Source: DATHXC01 sp035459965
Lineage (GTDB): Bacteria > Pseudomonadota > Gammaproteobacteria > Burkholderiales > Methylophilaceae
Reading direction: 5' to 3'
Length of the DNA stretch: 64,000 nucleotides
NCBI GenBank assembly: GCA_035459965.1
Contig: DATHXC010000002.1
Location: 1-64,000 of the forward strand
The notes beneath the pieces are model-generated. The model ran no database searches, was not told the DNA's origin, and saw only the letters and a list, made by a program, of their open reading frames with translations. The position numbers and the translations under genes are program-made. Below are positions 17,119 through 26,593 of the stretch, piece after piece. Positions within the stretch are counted from its first letter, which is position 1. Each line of letters begins with the position of its first letter.

Positions 17119-19674
17119 TTAAGCGACTTTCCTTTCCTGGTTCACCGGTTCAAAAGGGTTACTTAGCATCTTGAACAAGTAATTGATATCAATACCCTGA
17201 ATCAACAGCTTGCCGCCATTGGCCTTAATGATCTGCTTGATGAGGACACCGCTGCTATCTGCAGCCAGCGGGGTAACGGTGATCTGCTTTTCGCTGAACT
17301 CAGCCACCGAATGTAATGCGCCAACCAGTAAGCCGATCTTGTGCTGGCCGTGCTCTACAACGACCACCTGACTGCTACTATCGCGGACGGAAGGGATGCC
17401 GCTCAGTAAATAGCCAAGGTCAAAAACCCAGGCATAGGTCTTGAGCTCGTTCTCGTGCTGTATAGCCAGCACTCCAACCCGCTCGGAGCGGCTACCCATG
17501 GATACAGGAGAAATATCAGCAGCGGCCAGCGCCTCCAAAACATGCTCAGCTTCGATTGCAAATAGCCCGCCATCAATAAAGAAGGTGGCGAATTCGATGC
17601 CGTCCGACTTGATCGTCGAGGATTCGATAATGGCAGCTGAAGTATTGCCGGATGAAGAGCGGCCACGAATTTCGCCGAATGAGTCGAAAACAACCGCAAT
17701 CACATCTTCCTTGTAGCCATCGGTGACCTTGAACTCGCGATAGCCATGCGAGACACTGCAGCCCAGGATGGAGTAATGGCCGTCATGCAACACAATCCGC
17801 GAAGCGCTTTTGCCGTTAGCCAGTTCCAGCAGCTCAGGATCGATTTCCAGAATATCGCCTACCGGTCGGGTTGGATCCGTACTTGAAATAATCTTGCCCT
17901 GACGGTTCACATAAAAAGCATCGATAGAGTCTTTTTCGCCTATACCGCCGCGCAACATGGCCAGGAACTCAGGTGCAGAATCGAACACAATGCCGATACC
18001 ACCCACCACCCTGTCGCTTTCGGGTGCCCTGATGGCAGCGTGATACACGTAAGTCGGGGCATGGTTGTAAAGCGGATCCGGCACAAACGGTGTCACATGG
18101 TATTGCTGCTCAGTCCGCAGAGACATCACTTCTACCAGCGTAGTTTCATCTATGTGCATGCCAATGATAGATCCGCCATTGTCATCCTCTGAATTGGTAC
18201 TGGCGATTATTTTGCCAGTCTGGTCATAGACAAATATGCGGGTGTATACAGTATAAAGCTCGTTGATGTATTCCAAGATTTGCGTGAGTCGAGTAACGGT
18301 AGTGCTGTTGATGTCTCCAGAGGCTAAAGCAGCCCTTAATTCAGGAGTCACTGCCCACCAGCGACAATCATCCGAACGTTCGTACAAGTTACGATCCAGA
18401 AGGTCGACCAGCAAATGGGATACGAATTCTGAATCCTGCAACCTGGAAGCCAGCACGGTCTCGTATAGATCGTTAATCGACTGTGAGAACAACTCGTTAC
18501 TGCGTGTGCCGGTTTCACTGATCTGGTCGAGGATAGTCTTAAGTTTTAGCAACTCACCACCCTGCCCGGCAGTCATAACCTGACCGTTCCACACTACGCG
18601 ACGGATGGTTTCTGCAGCTGTCATGATCTCGAACAGCGGTGGGCAGAAAGACTGTGCATGTGACAGCAAGCCTTCTGCGATCTCAGGATCAAGTGCTTTC
18701 AATGCATTGGTGTCGCGGCCGGTAAAAGCGATTTCTACCGGGATCATCACCTGGCCCTGCCAACCGGGTGGCCCCATATAACCCTGGTAGCCTTCAGCGA
18801 TAAATGTGCGGGCGAGGTATTCACGTCCGCCATACATCAGCAGATTGGGCGTTGCATCTCGATTAACGGGCACCGCAGTGCCTACGGGAATCCAGAGATG
18901 ATCACTGGACTCAATGACATGATTTTCGCCATCCAGCAGCAGCATCACCGAACGGCCCGATGCATCACCATGCGATTTGAATATACCTGCCATTTCCTGG
19001 ACAAAATTGAAACACAGGCATAGCACTCCGATGACTGCACCCGTGTCTGGGTGCACCATGCGTTTGGAATATATCAGCGCTTTCTGCTTGCTGGGTCGCA
19101 GGTCGCTATGGCGGTATGTCTCCACATAGTTATCGGATGCCAGCGTTTCCATAATCAGCGGATCCAGGCTACCTTCAATCGGGGTTTCCTCGTTGATCTG
19201 CACCAAAACGTTACCATGCACATCCAGCAAAATAATCTCGTCGTAGACGGTGTATTTACTGCGATATGCACGCAAACGGTAACGGATCGCCTCTTCATTG
19301 CCATTCAGGCCCGCAACAAATGCACAAAGCTCGCCATCGGTGGCCAGAAAGCCGACATCAGCAGTTCGCTCGTACAGGTTGCGTACCAGGATATCAATCA
19401 CATACTGGGCCTTGGTGCCAACCTCATCCAGGACTGTTGATACTTTTTCCTGGACCAGGCTCAGTACCAGCTCGCTCTCCAGCCGGTTGAATCCAACCCG
19501 TGTAGCGGCCATGGTAGGCAGGATAGCCTTGGCCTCAACCGGGCAATTCATCTTGGCGGAAGATTCGATGATGCGCCACATTAGGTTAAGTTCATGTAGC
19601 GACTGCTCGCAGCGAATGACATCCCGCATGTAGGGGAGGAAATTATCGATCTGTAGGGAGGTTGCTTGGGTCAT
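17119..19674 (-). CDS. Double-Cache sensory protein with C-terminal CheW domain
   Basis: An 851-residue protein from the ATG at 19674 (GGA eight bases upstream); an upstream TTG at 19770 lacks a ribosome site. Two homologous halves each hold a helical stretch with the motif RNLYER followed by a Cache-like sensor fold (about 70-330 and 400-640; compare YDEIILLDVHGNVLVQI with YTRIFVYDQTGKIIAST). The last 140 residues are a CheW-like barrel pair (FATFFIDGGLFAIEAEHVLEA to GKLLIQGIDINYLF). There is no membrane helix and no methyl-accepting hairpin. It therefore looks like a soluble ligand sensor that inserts into chemoreceptor arrays through CheW. A sigma-28 promoter lies upstream. Confidence 0.75.
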   Translation of the reverse strand: MTQATSLQIDNFLPYMRDVIRCEQSLHELNLMWRIIESSAKMNCPVEAKAILPTMAATRVGFNRLESELVLSLVQEKVSTVLDEVGTKAQYVIDILVRNLYERTADVGFLATDGELCAFVAGLNGNEEAIRYRLRAYRSKYTVYDEIILLDVHGNVLVQINEETPIEGSLDPLIMETLASDNYVETYRHSDLRPSKQKALIYSKRMVHPDTGAVIGVLCLCFNFVQEMAGIFKSHGDASGRSVMLLLDGENHVIESSDHLWIPVGTAVPVNRDATPNLLMYGGREYLARTFIAEGYQGYMGPPGWQGQVMIPVEIAFTGRDTNALKALDPEIAEGLLSHAQSFCPPLFEIMTAAETIRRVVWNGQVMTAGQGGELLKLKTILDQISETGTRSNELFSQSINDLYETVLASRLQDSEFVSHLLVDLLDRNLYERSDDCRWWAVTPELRAALASGDINSTTVTRLTQILEYINELYTVYTRIFVYDQTGKIIASTNSEDDNGGSIIGMHIDETTLVEVMSLRTEQQYHVTPFVPDPLYNHAPTYVYHAAIRAPESDRVVGGIGIVFDSAPEFLAMLRGGIGEKDSIDAFYVNRQGKIISSTDPTRPVGDILEIDPELLELANGKSASRIVLHDGHYSILGCSVSHGYREFKVTDGYKEDVIAVVFDSFGEIRGRSSSGNTSAAIIESSTIKSDGIEFATFFIDGGLFAIEAEHVLEALAAADISPVSMGSRSERVGVLAIQHENELKTYAWVFDLGYLLSGIPSVRDSSSQVVVVEHGQHKIGLLVGALHSVAEFSEKQITVTPLAADSSGVLIKQIIKANGGKLLIQGIDINYLFKMLSNPFEPVNQERKVA

Positions 19675-19923
19675 TATCAGGTCCAAAAAAATCGTTAAAA
19701 CGTCAACAAACTGGCTATTCTTTCTTAACAAAGCAAAGAATGCGCCATCAAAAAAAATAAATACGTCCAACTTTGATTAATGATGGAATTACGTGAAAAA
19801 CACCAAAAAAGTGCTTTGGGAAAACATGCGCCTCTTTAAGGTGCACTCAATGGAATTGGTTCTGGTATAAGGAGTTACAGCCTGATTCAATCTGCAATTC
19901 AACTTAAAATCTCAGGTTTACTG

Positions 19924-19950
19924 ATAACGGCCATAAATGCGCATTCTTTA
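19924..19950 (-). promoter_or_regulatory. Sigma-28 promoter for the Cache-CheW gene
   Basis: On the minus strand TAAA (19950-19947), a 15-base spacer and GCCGTTAT (19931-19924) match the sigma-28 consensus at the full -35 and six of eight -10 bases. The same -10 occurs before flgM. The leader to the ATG at 19674 would be about 240 bases. The rest of the 364-base divergent gap (19675-20038) shows no gene and no clear promoter for the GGDEF-EAL gene. Confidence 0.7.
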
Positions 19951-20038
19951 GGGTTAAACTGACGGGCACGAATACTGCTTAAAGGAATCAATTACTTGTG
20001 CCGTTAATACTCTATATGTCCCATCCATCACGCAGTAC

Positions 20039-22171
20039 ATGAACCTGCCATCCCCCAAAATTAAATCCGTTGAGAATATGGACGTGTTCATACATGACCG
20101 TATGCGCATGCTCGATAGCCTGCTGGATAATCTGCAGGGCATGGTCTACTGCTGCCTGTGTGACGAGCACTGGACCATGCTGTTTGTGAGCCAGGGCTGC
20201 AAAGCGCTTACCGGCTATGCCGCCGAAGACCTGCTCGCAAACAAGATGATTTCTTTTGAAGAAATGATATTGCCTGAGTATCGGGAGTTCTCCCGCAATG
20301 CTGTTGATACAGCTGCAACTGCAGGTACTAATTTTGAAGTGGAATACTGCATACGTCATGCCGATGGCCATGTGGTCTGGGTGCTAGAACGCGGCAATCT
20401 CATCTACGACGAACATGGCGAACCCAAGGCGCTTGAAGGGTTTATACAAAATATCACGGATCGCAAAACTGTCGAAGCTTCACTGCGTGAAACCGAGGTT
20501 CGCTATCGCTCGATTTTTGAAAATGCCATTGAAGGCATTTTCCAGACATCCCCTACCGGTCAGTACCTGGTCGTCAACCCTGCATTAGCGCGCATCTACG
20601 GCTATCAATCCCCCGATGACCTGATGAGCGCGCTGAACAATATCCAGCAGCAGCTCTATGTTTCACCGGAGCGTCGGGATGAATTTGTGGTGGCCATGGC
20701 AGAGCATGGCAATGTACATAACTTCCAGTCGCTGGTGTATCGCAAAGACCGGTCTACCATCTGGATATCCGAGAATGCGCGCATGGTGCATGACCAGGCT
20801 GGGAAACTGCTGTACTACGAAGGCACGGTTGAAGATATTACCGAGCGTAAAAGCTATGAGAAAAAGATTGAACATCAGGCCACGCATGACAGCCTGACAG
20901 GCTTGCCGAATCGTTACATGCTGAATGACAGGCTGCAGCAATGCATGAATTTTGCAGACCGTTACAAGAACAAGCTGGCAGTGGCATTTCTCGATCTGGA
21001 CCAGTTCAAGCTGATCAATGACAGCATGGGGCACGAGGTAGGTGACCAATTGCTGGTCATCATGTCCGAGCGCCTGTCTAATTGCATCCGCGAAATAGAT
21101 ACAGTAGTGAGGCTGGGCGGTGACGAATTCGTTATTCTGCTCACCAATATCCAGAAAGTCGACGATATATCGCTGAGTATGCAGCGGGTCCTTACAGCGG
21201 TAGCACAGCCGTGCATTATCAATGATCTCGATTTCGTCGTGTCTTGCAGCATAGGCATCAGCATTTACCCTGACGACGGCATGAACCCCAATACCCTGCT
21301 CAAGAATGCGGACTCAGCGCTCTACAAAGCCAAGCATGCCGGCCGCAATAACTACCAGATTTACACACAGGAACTTAATGAGGTATTGACCGAGCGTGTC
21401 AAACTTGAATACCGCTTACGACTGGCGGTAGAGCGTGGCGAGTTCCTGCTGCACTACCAGCCAAAAGTGGATTTTGCGACAGGGCTAATCACGAGTGCAG
21501 AAGCCTTACTACGCTGGCAACCGCCAGGTGAGGAATTGATTCCACCACTGAAATTTATCCAGATTGCTGAAGAAACCGGCTTGATAGAGAAAATTGGTGA
21601 GTGGGTGCTGATCACTGCATGCCAAAAGGCCAAGGAATTAAAAGTGAAAATGGGGCGATCTATCCCCATAGCTGTCAATGTTTCGCCACGTCAGTTCCGA
21701 CAGCCTAGCCTGGCAAGGATGATCAAGAACGTATTGGATGTGACCAGCCTGGACCCGAATTGCCTTGAACTGGAAATTACCGAAAGTACTTTAATCGATG
21801 ATGCTGACAAGTTTATCGAAACCCTGCACGCCCTCAAGAAAATAGGCGTCAAGCTGGCCATCGATGATTTCGGCACAGGCTATTCAAGCCTGGCCTATCT
21901 GAAGGATTTCCCGATTGATCGATTGAAAATCGATAAGGCATTCGTAAGCAACCTCGAGAATGACCCTGCCAATGCCGCCATCCTGAAAGCCATCATCGTG
22001 CTCGGGCAAAGCCTAGGAATTAAAGTTATTGCCGAAGGCGTAGAAACTGCCTATCAGCATGGATACCTGAAGTCTGTCGGCTGTGATGAGCTACAGGGTT
22101 ACTACTTCAGCAGGCCATTGCCTGCATGTGAGTTTGAAGCGTTGCTGCTTAGCCAATACACCACTCAATAA
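20039..22171 (+). CDS. PAS-PAS-GGDEF-EAL cyclic di-GMP enzyme
   Basis: A 710-residue cytoplasmic protein. Two PAS domains (about 25-145 and 150-280) are each followed by a PAC-like segment ending in ITDRK and ITERK. The GGDEF domain keeps RLGGDEF, with an inhibitory RxxD site (REID) five residues before it. The EAL domain keeps EALLRW, LELEITEST, DDFGTGYSSLAYLKDFPID and EGVET. Both diguanylate cyclase and phosphodiesterase activities look possible. It is divergent from the Cache-CheW gene within the motility locus, so it may link redox or ligand sensing to the motile-sessile choice. The ATG at 20039 has a weak ribosome site; an alternative ATG lies at 20078. Confidence 0.9.
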   Translation: MNLPSPKIKSVENMDVFIHDRMRMLDSLLDNLQGMVYCCLCDEHWTMLFVSQGCKALTGYAAEDLLANKMISFEEMILPEYREFSRNAVDTAATAGTNFEVEYCIRHADGHVVWVLERGNLIYDEHGEPKALEGFIQNITDRKTVEASLRETEVRYRSIFENAIEGIFQTSPTGQYLVVNPALARIYGYQSPDDLMSALNNIQQQLYVSPERRDEFVVAMAEHGNVHNFQSLVYRKDRSTIWISENARMVHDQAGKLLYYEGTVEDITERKSYEKKIEHQATHDSLTGLPNRYMLNDRLQQCMNFADRYKNKLAVAFLDLDQFKLINDSMGHEVGDQLLVIMSERLSNCIREIDTVVRLGGDEFVILLTNIQKVDDISLSMQRVLTAVAQPCIINDLDFVVSCSIGISIYPDDGMNPNTLLKNADSALYKAKHAGRNNYQIYTQELNEVLTERVKLEYRLRLAVERGEFLLHYQPKVDFATGLITSAEALLRWQPPGEELIPPLKFIQIAEETGLIEKIGEWVLITACQKAKELKVKMGRSIPIAVNVSPRQFRQPSLARMIKNVLDVTSLDPNCLELEITESTLIDDADKFIETLHALKKIGVKLAIDDFGTGYSSLAYLKDFPIDRLKIDKAFVSNLENDPANAAILKAIIVLGQSLGIKVIAEGVETAYQHGYLKSVGCDELQGYYFSRPLPACEFEALLLSQYTTQ

Positions 22172-22177
22172 GCCAGC

Positions 22178-22238
22178 CTGTCATTTAACAGAGCGGCTTT
22201 TGAGTAGCGAGAGACGGGGCGGAACAATTAAATGACAG
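22178..22238. terminator. Possible bidirectional terminator between the GGDEF-EAL gene and yfbU
   Basis: An 11-bp perfect inverted repeat (CTGTCATTTAA at 22178-22188 and its complement at 22228-22238) spans the gap between two convergent genes. The loop is long (39 bases) and there is no T-run, so termination is inferred mainly from position. Confidence 0.35.
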
Positions 22239-22247
22239 ACTAGCTGA

Positions 22248-22781
22248 CTACTTTGCCACTTTCAATATTTCAACCAGCTGATTTGCATTCAGGCTAAGCC
22301 CTGCTAAATTCGGCTTTACCGACCCCCATATCTTGAACATGCGCTTGTATTCAGGCATTTTCGGGCCAGGCGCATCTACCGTGTCCATCTTGAATTTCTT
22401 GAACAGCTTGAGATCATAAATAAGGAAGTAGGCAATTTTATGAAACTCCAGCTCACTGTCCCCATCAAATCCGCTAAATCTTGGTGGGCCTGACAAACCA
22501 GCATCAATCTTGACCCTGGATTTTTCGTCAGAAGTCAGATCCTTGTAAGCCTCTTCTATGTAAGTCCACATTTCCAGGATGTCGGTAATTTCGTTAGCGA
22601 TCGCAGGTGCCGCCTGGTCAGTTTTACCAAGTCCGGGATATTTCCAGTCCAGGCCCCAGGTGTTGCCACTATGGATTGCAGACTTTACCAGCTTGGGATC
22701 TATGCCATGGTCAATATGCAATTTTTCAGTAATGTCACTGAGCATCACTAAAATAAGTTTTTCTGCGTTTGTCAGTTTCAT
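22248..22781 (-). CDS. YfbU family protein
   Basis: A 177-residue protein that resembles E. coli YfbU: the opening MKLTNAEKLILVMLSDI, the central helix EITDILEMWTYIEEAYKDL, FSGFDGDSELEF, and the C-terminal RMFKIWGSVKPNLAGLSLNANQLVEIL. The biochemical role of the family is not established. The gene lies alone between convergent and same-strand motility genes. Confidence 0.8.
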   Translation of the reverse strand: MKLTNAEKLILVMLSDITEKLHIDHGIDPKLVKSAIHSGNTWGLDWKYPGLGKTDQAAPAIANEITDILEMWTYIEEAYKDLTSDEKSRVKIDAGLSGPPRFSGFDGDSELEFHKIAYFLIYDLKLFKKFKMDTVDAPGPKMPEYKRMFKIWGSVKPNLAGLSLNANQLVEILKVAK

Positions 22782-22979
22782 CGCATGCCTTTTGACTATT
22801 TAAAATATGGAAGCGTGGAGAGTGATGGTTCGCAGATTTATTGTCAATAAATGTGAAGCTTTTATGAAAATCTCGTGACAGAAAAGGCAGTGCAGGAGGT
22901 ATAGCGTAGAGGTGAAACTAGATCATGACGCTTGAATGCGCCATGATGTGCAAAACAGAGACGATTAGGACAGAGTCGC

Positions 22980-23438
22980 TCAGGCCGTCAAGGCTGCGCG
23001 TGAATTTGCTTGCGGCTTTGCTTGACCATCGCGGCCATAGACGCCACCAGCACTTGAGTTACCTTGCAGGTGATTCAGCATTTGTTGATTGCGCGTGAAG
23101 TGCTTGTTGATGAGCATGCCATTGAGTCGATTCATTTCTTTTGCCTGACTCAATGCTTTCTGAAAATCTGCCCATGCGTCATTCACGGCAGGCTTTGACT
23201 GCTGCTTGAGCCATACGCCCATTCCCAGCTCGCTGGCCTCAAAACCGCCTACGGCCAAAGCTTCATAACGGGCTTTTGCCGTCAGATTCATTTGTTGCAA
23301 CAACACCGACTTCTCTTCCAGCAAAGACTCTATCGCATCGATATCAGCCATCACCAGGTTGGTTTGCTCACGTGATAGCACTGCCAGCAGCTGATTGACT
23401 AATTTGGAGTCTTGCTCAAAAGAGATAGGGGCGTTCAT
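22980..23438 (-). CDS. flgN: Flagellar export chaperone FlgN
   Basis: A 152-residue helical protein of the FlgN family, the chaperone for the hook-filament junction proteins FlgK and FlgL. The N-terminal coiled region (LLAVLSREQTNLVMADIDAIESLLEEK) is typical, and the C-terminal motif VYGRDGQ is the FlgN signature (usually VYGPDGQ). It follows flgM after seven bases, so both are probably transcribed from the sigma-28 promoter upstream of flgM. Confidence 0.9.
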   Translation of the reverse strand: MNAPISFEQDSKLVNQLLAVLSREQTNLVMADIDAIESLLEEKSVLLQQMNLTAKARYEALAVGGFEASELGMGVWLKQQSKPAVNDAWADFQKALSQAKEMNRLNGMLINKHFTRNQQMLNHLQGNSSAGGVYGRDGQAKPQANSRAALTA

Positions 23439-23445
23439 GTTGTCC

Positions 23446-23757
23446 TCATGTTTTTTTGGGAGTTAATAAATCTTTCACAGTTTCTATCAGTCCATCTGCT
23501 ACTTTTTCAGAGTCCACCTTAAACTGGCCACTTGCGATGGCAGATTTAATGGCATCCACTTTTTCAATATCAAACACATTATCGGCAGCAACCTTGGCTT
23601 CCAGTGACTGCAGTTGCGCAGCCATTGGTGACAATGTAACGTTTTCAGTGGCTTTTGGCTGTACCTGAGATTTCTCAGTTTTTTTGCCAGCACCTGGCTC
23701 TACTTTTTCTGTAACCAAGCCCGCCGGGTTTTTGATTGGATCATTAGTAATTTTCAT
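23446..23757 (-). CDS. flgM: Anti-sigma-28 factor FlgM
   Basis: A 103-residue protein, the usual length. The N-terminus is unstructured and polar (MKITNDPIKNPAG). The C-terminal half contains the sigma-binding helices (NVTLSPMAAQLQSLEAKV, FDIEKVDAIKSAIASGQFKV and VADGLIETVKDLL). It holds FliA inactive until it is exported through the finished hook-basal body. AGGA upstream of the ATG is the ribosome site. Confidence 0.93.
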   Translation of the reverse strand: MKITNDPIKNPAGLVTEKVEPGAGKKTEKSQVQPKATENVTLSPMAAQLQSLEAKVAADNVFDIEKVDAIKSAIASGQFKVDSEKVADGLIETVKDLLTPKKT

Positions 23758-23813
23758 GGTAATTTTTCCTTTTCGCGTAAATTTCTATGCGCATACACGC
23801 ATCCATAATGCTC

Positions 23814-23840
23814 ATAACGGCATAGTTTAAGCGAACTTTA
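23814..23840 (-). promoter_or_regulatory. Sigma-28 promoter for flgM-flgN
   Basis: TAAA (23840-23837, minus strand), 15 bases and GCCGTTAT (23821-23814) match the sigma-28 pattern. The site lies about 60 bases before the flgM ATG, so FliA would drive its own inhibitor and the FlgN chaperone. Confidence 0.75.
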
Positions 23841-23889
23841 ATCCTTTGTAAGTCTTTTGGTTACCATGTCCATATCTAAAAAAACAGAT

Positions 23890-24699
23890 CTAAAAGCCGA
23901 CTTCAATCTGGCCACCATTGCGTGCAATGCCGTTAACCACCTGGCCGTTAGCTACCTTCACCTGCACAATCTGTCCTTCAATAGCATTCGCCATGGCCTG
24001 ACCCTCTGCTGAAACACTGAAGCCCTTGCCTGTTGAAGTGACCATCACGGTTTGTCCCTGCTGTACTACCGGCGCCATCTTCAGCATTTCCTGCCTGAGT
24101 ACAGTCCCTGCATTCATTGATATATTGACGGAGCGCCCAACAGCCTGCCCTATGTCAGTAAATACGCCTGCCGGCAATTGGGTCAGGTCACCGCTCTCAA
24201 ATATCAAGTCCTGGCTGCTAATAATCCGCCCTTGTGCAAGTGGTGCCGCAGCCACCAGATACTGCGCAGTGATAGATACTGTTGCCTGTACATATATCGT
24301 CCAGATATTAGGTGCATTACAACGCACACCCACGCTGGTCTTACCCCAGGCACGGCTGCCCTGTGGCATAAATACCTGTGGATCAGGGCATGCAGCCAAT
24401 CTCAGATTAGGATCTATAGACCCGGCATTAACACTGACTTTGCCGGGATAACCAATCGTCTGGGTCACTAAAAATTCTGTAATTCTGCTTTTCACTGCAG
24501 CCAGATCCTGCCTCAGCAAGTCCTGCTTGATGGGCTCTTGCCTGACTGGCTGATTAGGCAGCATTGCCAGTGTGGTTGCCGCCTTGGCCTGACCCGTCAC
24601 TAATAGCGACGCACATAGCAGGATCAAAGATGCCCCTAATGTATTAAGGCTTTCTGCATTCAGTCCTGGCTTGGTGAGGTGGCGCATATTGATTTCCAT
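23890..24699 (-). CDS. flgA: P-ring assembly chaperone FlgA
   Basis: About 270 residues with a signal peptide (hydrophobic LILLCASLLVTG, cleavage near QAKA) and the SAF-type C-terminal region (AQGRIISSQDLIFESGDLTQL, then GTVLRQEMLKMAPVVQQGQTVMV and VKVANGQVVNGIARNGGQIEV). FlgA works in the periplasm, helping FlgI polymerise into the P ring. The start is uncertain: an ATG at 24699 or one at 24687, the latter with GGA eight bases upstream. It is divergent from flgB. Confidence 0.93.
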   Translation of the reverse strand: MEINMRHLTKPGLNAESLNTLGASLILLCASLLVTGQAKAATTLAMLPNQPVRQEPIKQDLLRQDLAAVKSRITEFLVTQTIGYPGKVSVNAGSIDPNLRLAACPDPQVFMPQGSRAWGKTSVGVRCNAPNIWTIYVQATVSITAQYLVAAAPLAQGRIISSQDLIFESGDLTQLPAGVFTDIGQAVGRSVNISMNAGTVLRQEMLKMAPVVQQGQTVMVTSTGKGFSVSAEGQAMANAIEGQIVQVKVANGQVVNGIARNGGQIEVGF

Positions 24700-24922
24700 A
24701 GTCAAAAGTTCTGTTACTCATGGCAAATATTCAATATGTATTCTACGGAGATGGCTGCAAAGCAAAACGAAGAAAAGGGCAATATTTACCCGTTTACTTT
24801 TGCAATTGATGATTACTTTTTAATCCTAGACTTGCTCACATCAATGTTAACGGCAAAAAGTGTTTTTTCTTTAGCGGGTATTTAAGTAGTTAAGGGCACT
24901 GCTGTTATGAATGGAGACCATC

Positions 24923-25357
24923 ATGATCAATAAATTAGATGCAGCCTTAAGCTTTCACCAGAACGCATTAAGGATCCGTGGCCAGCGCCAGGAGCTTATC
25001 GCTTCCAATATCGCCAATGCGGATACCCCTAACTATAAGGCTCGCGACCTGGATTTCAGCGCAGCCATGAAACGCGCAGTAGCTGGGGTTTCGCAAGAGG
25101 CATCCAGGGCTGCGCAATCCATGAGCAAGACTTCAGCACAGCATATGAATGGTGTGCCTTCTAGCGCGCAAACATCCAGCGGTGCTGCAGGCGAGCCGCT
25201 ATTCCGGCCCATCATACAAGGTAGCGTAGATGGCAACACGGTAGATATGGATGTGGAGCGCAACCAGTTTGCCGACAATGCGATTCGTTACGAAGCCAGC
25301 CTGATCATGATCAACGGCCAGCTTAAATCAATGCTGGCAGCGATACAGAGCCAGTAA
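24923..25357 (+). CDS. flgB: Proximal rod protein FlgB
   Basis: A 144-residue proximal rod protein. The conserved N-terminal rod motif is RQELIASNIANADTPNYKARD, and the C-terminal helix is NAIRYEASLIMINGQLKSML. The ATG at 24923 is chosen because GGAG lies six bases before it; an upstream in-frame ATG at 24911 overlaps that site. It is the first gene of the long flgBCDEFGHIJ operon. The roughly 200-base gap to flgA should hold its promoter, but I see no clear sigma-28 or sigma-54 site there. Confidence 0.95.
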   Translation: MINKLDAALSFHQNALRIRGQRQELIASNIANADTPNYKARDLDFSAAMKRAVAGVSQEASRAAQSMSKTSAQHMNGVPSSAQTSSGAAGEPLFRPIIQGSVDGNTVDMDVERNQFADNAIRYEASLIMINGQLKSMLAAIQSQ

Positions 25358-25392
25358 GCCTGAATTACCTGTTGCTTTTGAAAGGATAAAAA

Positions 25393-25797
25393 ATGTCTTT
25401 ATTTAATGTATTCAATATTTCCGGCTCCGCCATGAGTGCGCAATCGCAGCGCCTGAATGCCGTGGCCAGTAATCTTGCCAATGCAGACAGCGCCACCAGC
25501 GCTAACGGCACACCCTATAAAGCCAAACAGGTGGTATTCAGCGTCGCCCCAACCGGCTCACCAGATGCCACCGGCGTTAAAGTATCCAAGGTGATTGAGG
25601 ACAAGTCCCCTCCTAAGGTGATTTACGAACCCAAGCATCCCATGGCCGACGCTAAAGGCTACGTCACCATGCCCAATGTCAATGTGACCGAAGAGATGGT
25701 GAACATGATTTCTGCCTCACGTGCCTACCAGAACAATGTGGAAACCATGAATGCAGCCAAGACCATGCTGCTCAAGACACTCACTATTGGCCAGTAA
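25393..25797 (+). CDS. flgC: Proximal rod protein FlgC
   Basis: A 134-residue rod protein. The N-terminal motif MSAQSQRLNAVASNLANADS and the C-terminal NVTEEMVNMISASRAYQNNVETMNAAKTMLLKTL are the family's coiled ends. AAAGGA precedes the ATG. It is in the operon 35 bases after flgB. Confidence 0.96.
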   Translation: MSLFNVFNISGSAMSAQSQRLNAVASNLANADSATSANGTPYKAKQVVFSVAPTGSPDATGVKVSKVIEDKSPPKVIYEPKHPMADAKGYVTMPNVNVTEEMVNMISASRAYQNNVETMNAAKTMLLKTLTIGQ

Positions 25798-25847
25798 TTC
25801 ATAAGCAATAATTACCTTCTGACGCTTTTATAGATAAGGAAAGCACC

Positions 25848-26525
25848 ATGACAACCTCAGTACAAAACAACTCATCCCCTACCCAGGCTTTGCTGGATTC
25901 GATGAATGGTACAAAAAATACGGCAGCATCCACCGCTGATGAAGCGCAAAACCGGTTCATGACCTTGCTGGTCACGCAGATGAAGAACCAGGATCCGCTC
26001 AACCCGATGGACAACGCACAAGTAACCAGCCAGTTAGCGCAGCTATCCACCGTAACCGGCATCGACAAACTCAATACCACGCTGGAAACCCTGATCGGCA
26101 ATGTGCAGGGCAGCCAGTCTTACCAGGCCTCCAGCATGATAGGCCACAGCGTACTGGTAGCCGGCAATGACGTCAGCACCAGCGGTACTGGTGGCTATTT
26201 CGGTGTTGATCTGCCAATTGGTGCAGACAAGTTAACCGTCACTATTAAAGACTCGGCGGGTACTGTCGTCAGAACAGTCGAACTGGGCAAACAAGAAGCA
26301 GGCACCTTGCCCTTGCAGTGGGATGGCAAAACCAATGACGGCTCTGTAGCAGCTACTGGTAACTATAAATTTGAGGTAGCGGGGACCATCGCCAATACCG
26401 CTGCTGAGGCTACCGCTTTGAGCTATGCACAGGTGCTCAGCATCTCCAATGGCACAGGCGGCATCAAGCTGAATTTGAGCAACCTGGCCTCAGTAAGTAC
26501 CAGTGACGTGAAAGAGATTTTTTAA
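25848..26525 (+). CDS. flgD: Hook cap protein FlgD
   Basis: A 225-residue scaffold for hook assembly that leaves the structure once the hook is finished. The N-terminal export region contains QNRFMTLLVTQMKNQDPLNPMDNAQVTSQLAQ, the family hallmark. The Ig-like/tudor region carries LPLQWDGKTNDGSVAATGNYKFEV. AAGGAAAG precedes the ATG. Confidence 0.96.
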   Translation: MTTSVQNNSSPTQALLDSMNGTKNTAASTADEAQNRFMTLLVTQMKNQDPLNPMDNAQVTSQLAQLSTVTGIDKLNTTLETLIGNVQGSQSYQASSMIGHSVLVAGNDVSTSGTGGYFGVDLPIGADKLTVTIKDSAGTVVRTVELGKQEAGTLPLQWDGKTNDGSVAATGNYKFEVAGTIANTAAEATALSYAQVLSISNGTGGIKLNLSNLASVSTSDVKEIF

Positions 26526-26593
26526 GCTTCCGGCTTTTTATATTTAATTATTCATCAGCATCCTTATTTAACTGAAACAATCAGGAGAACACC

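Noticed and set aside
19675..19770. A 32-residue N-terminal extension of the Cache-CheW protein from a TTG
   Set aside because: It has no ribosome site, would add an odd phenylalanine-rich lead, and the ATG at 19674 has a GGA at suitable distance.
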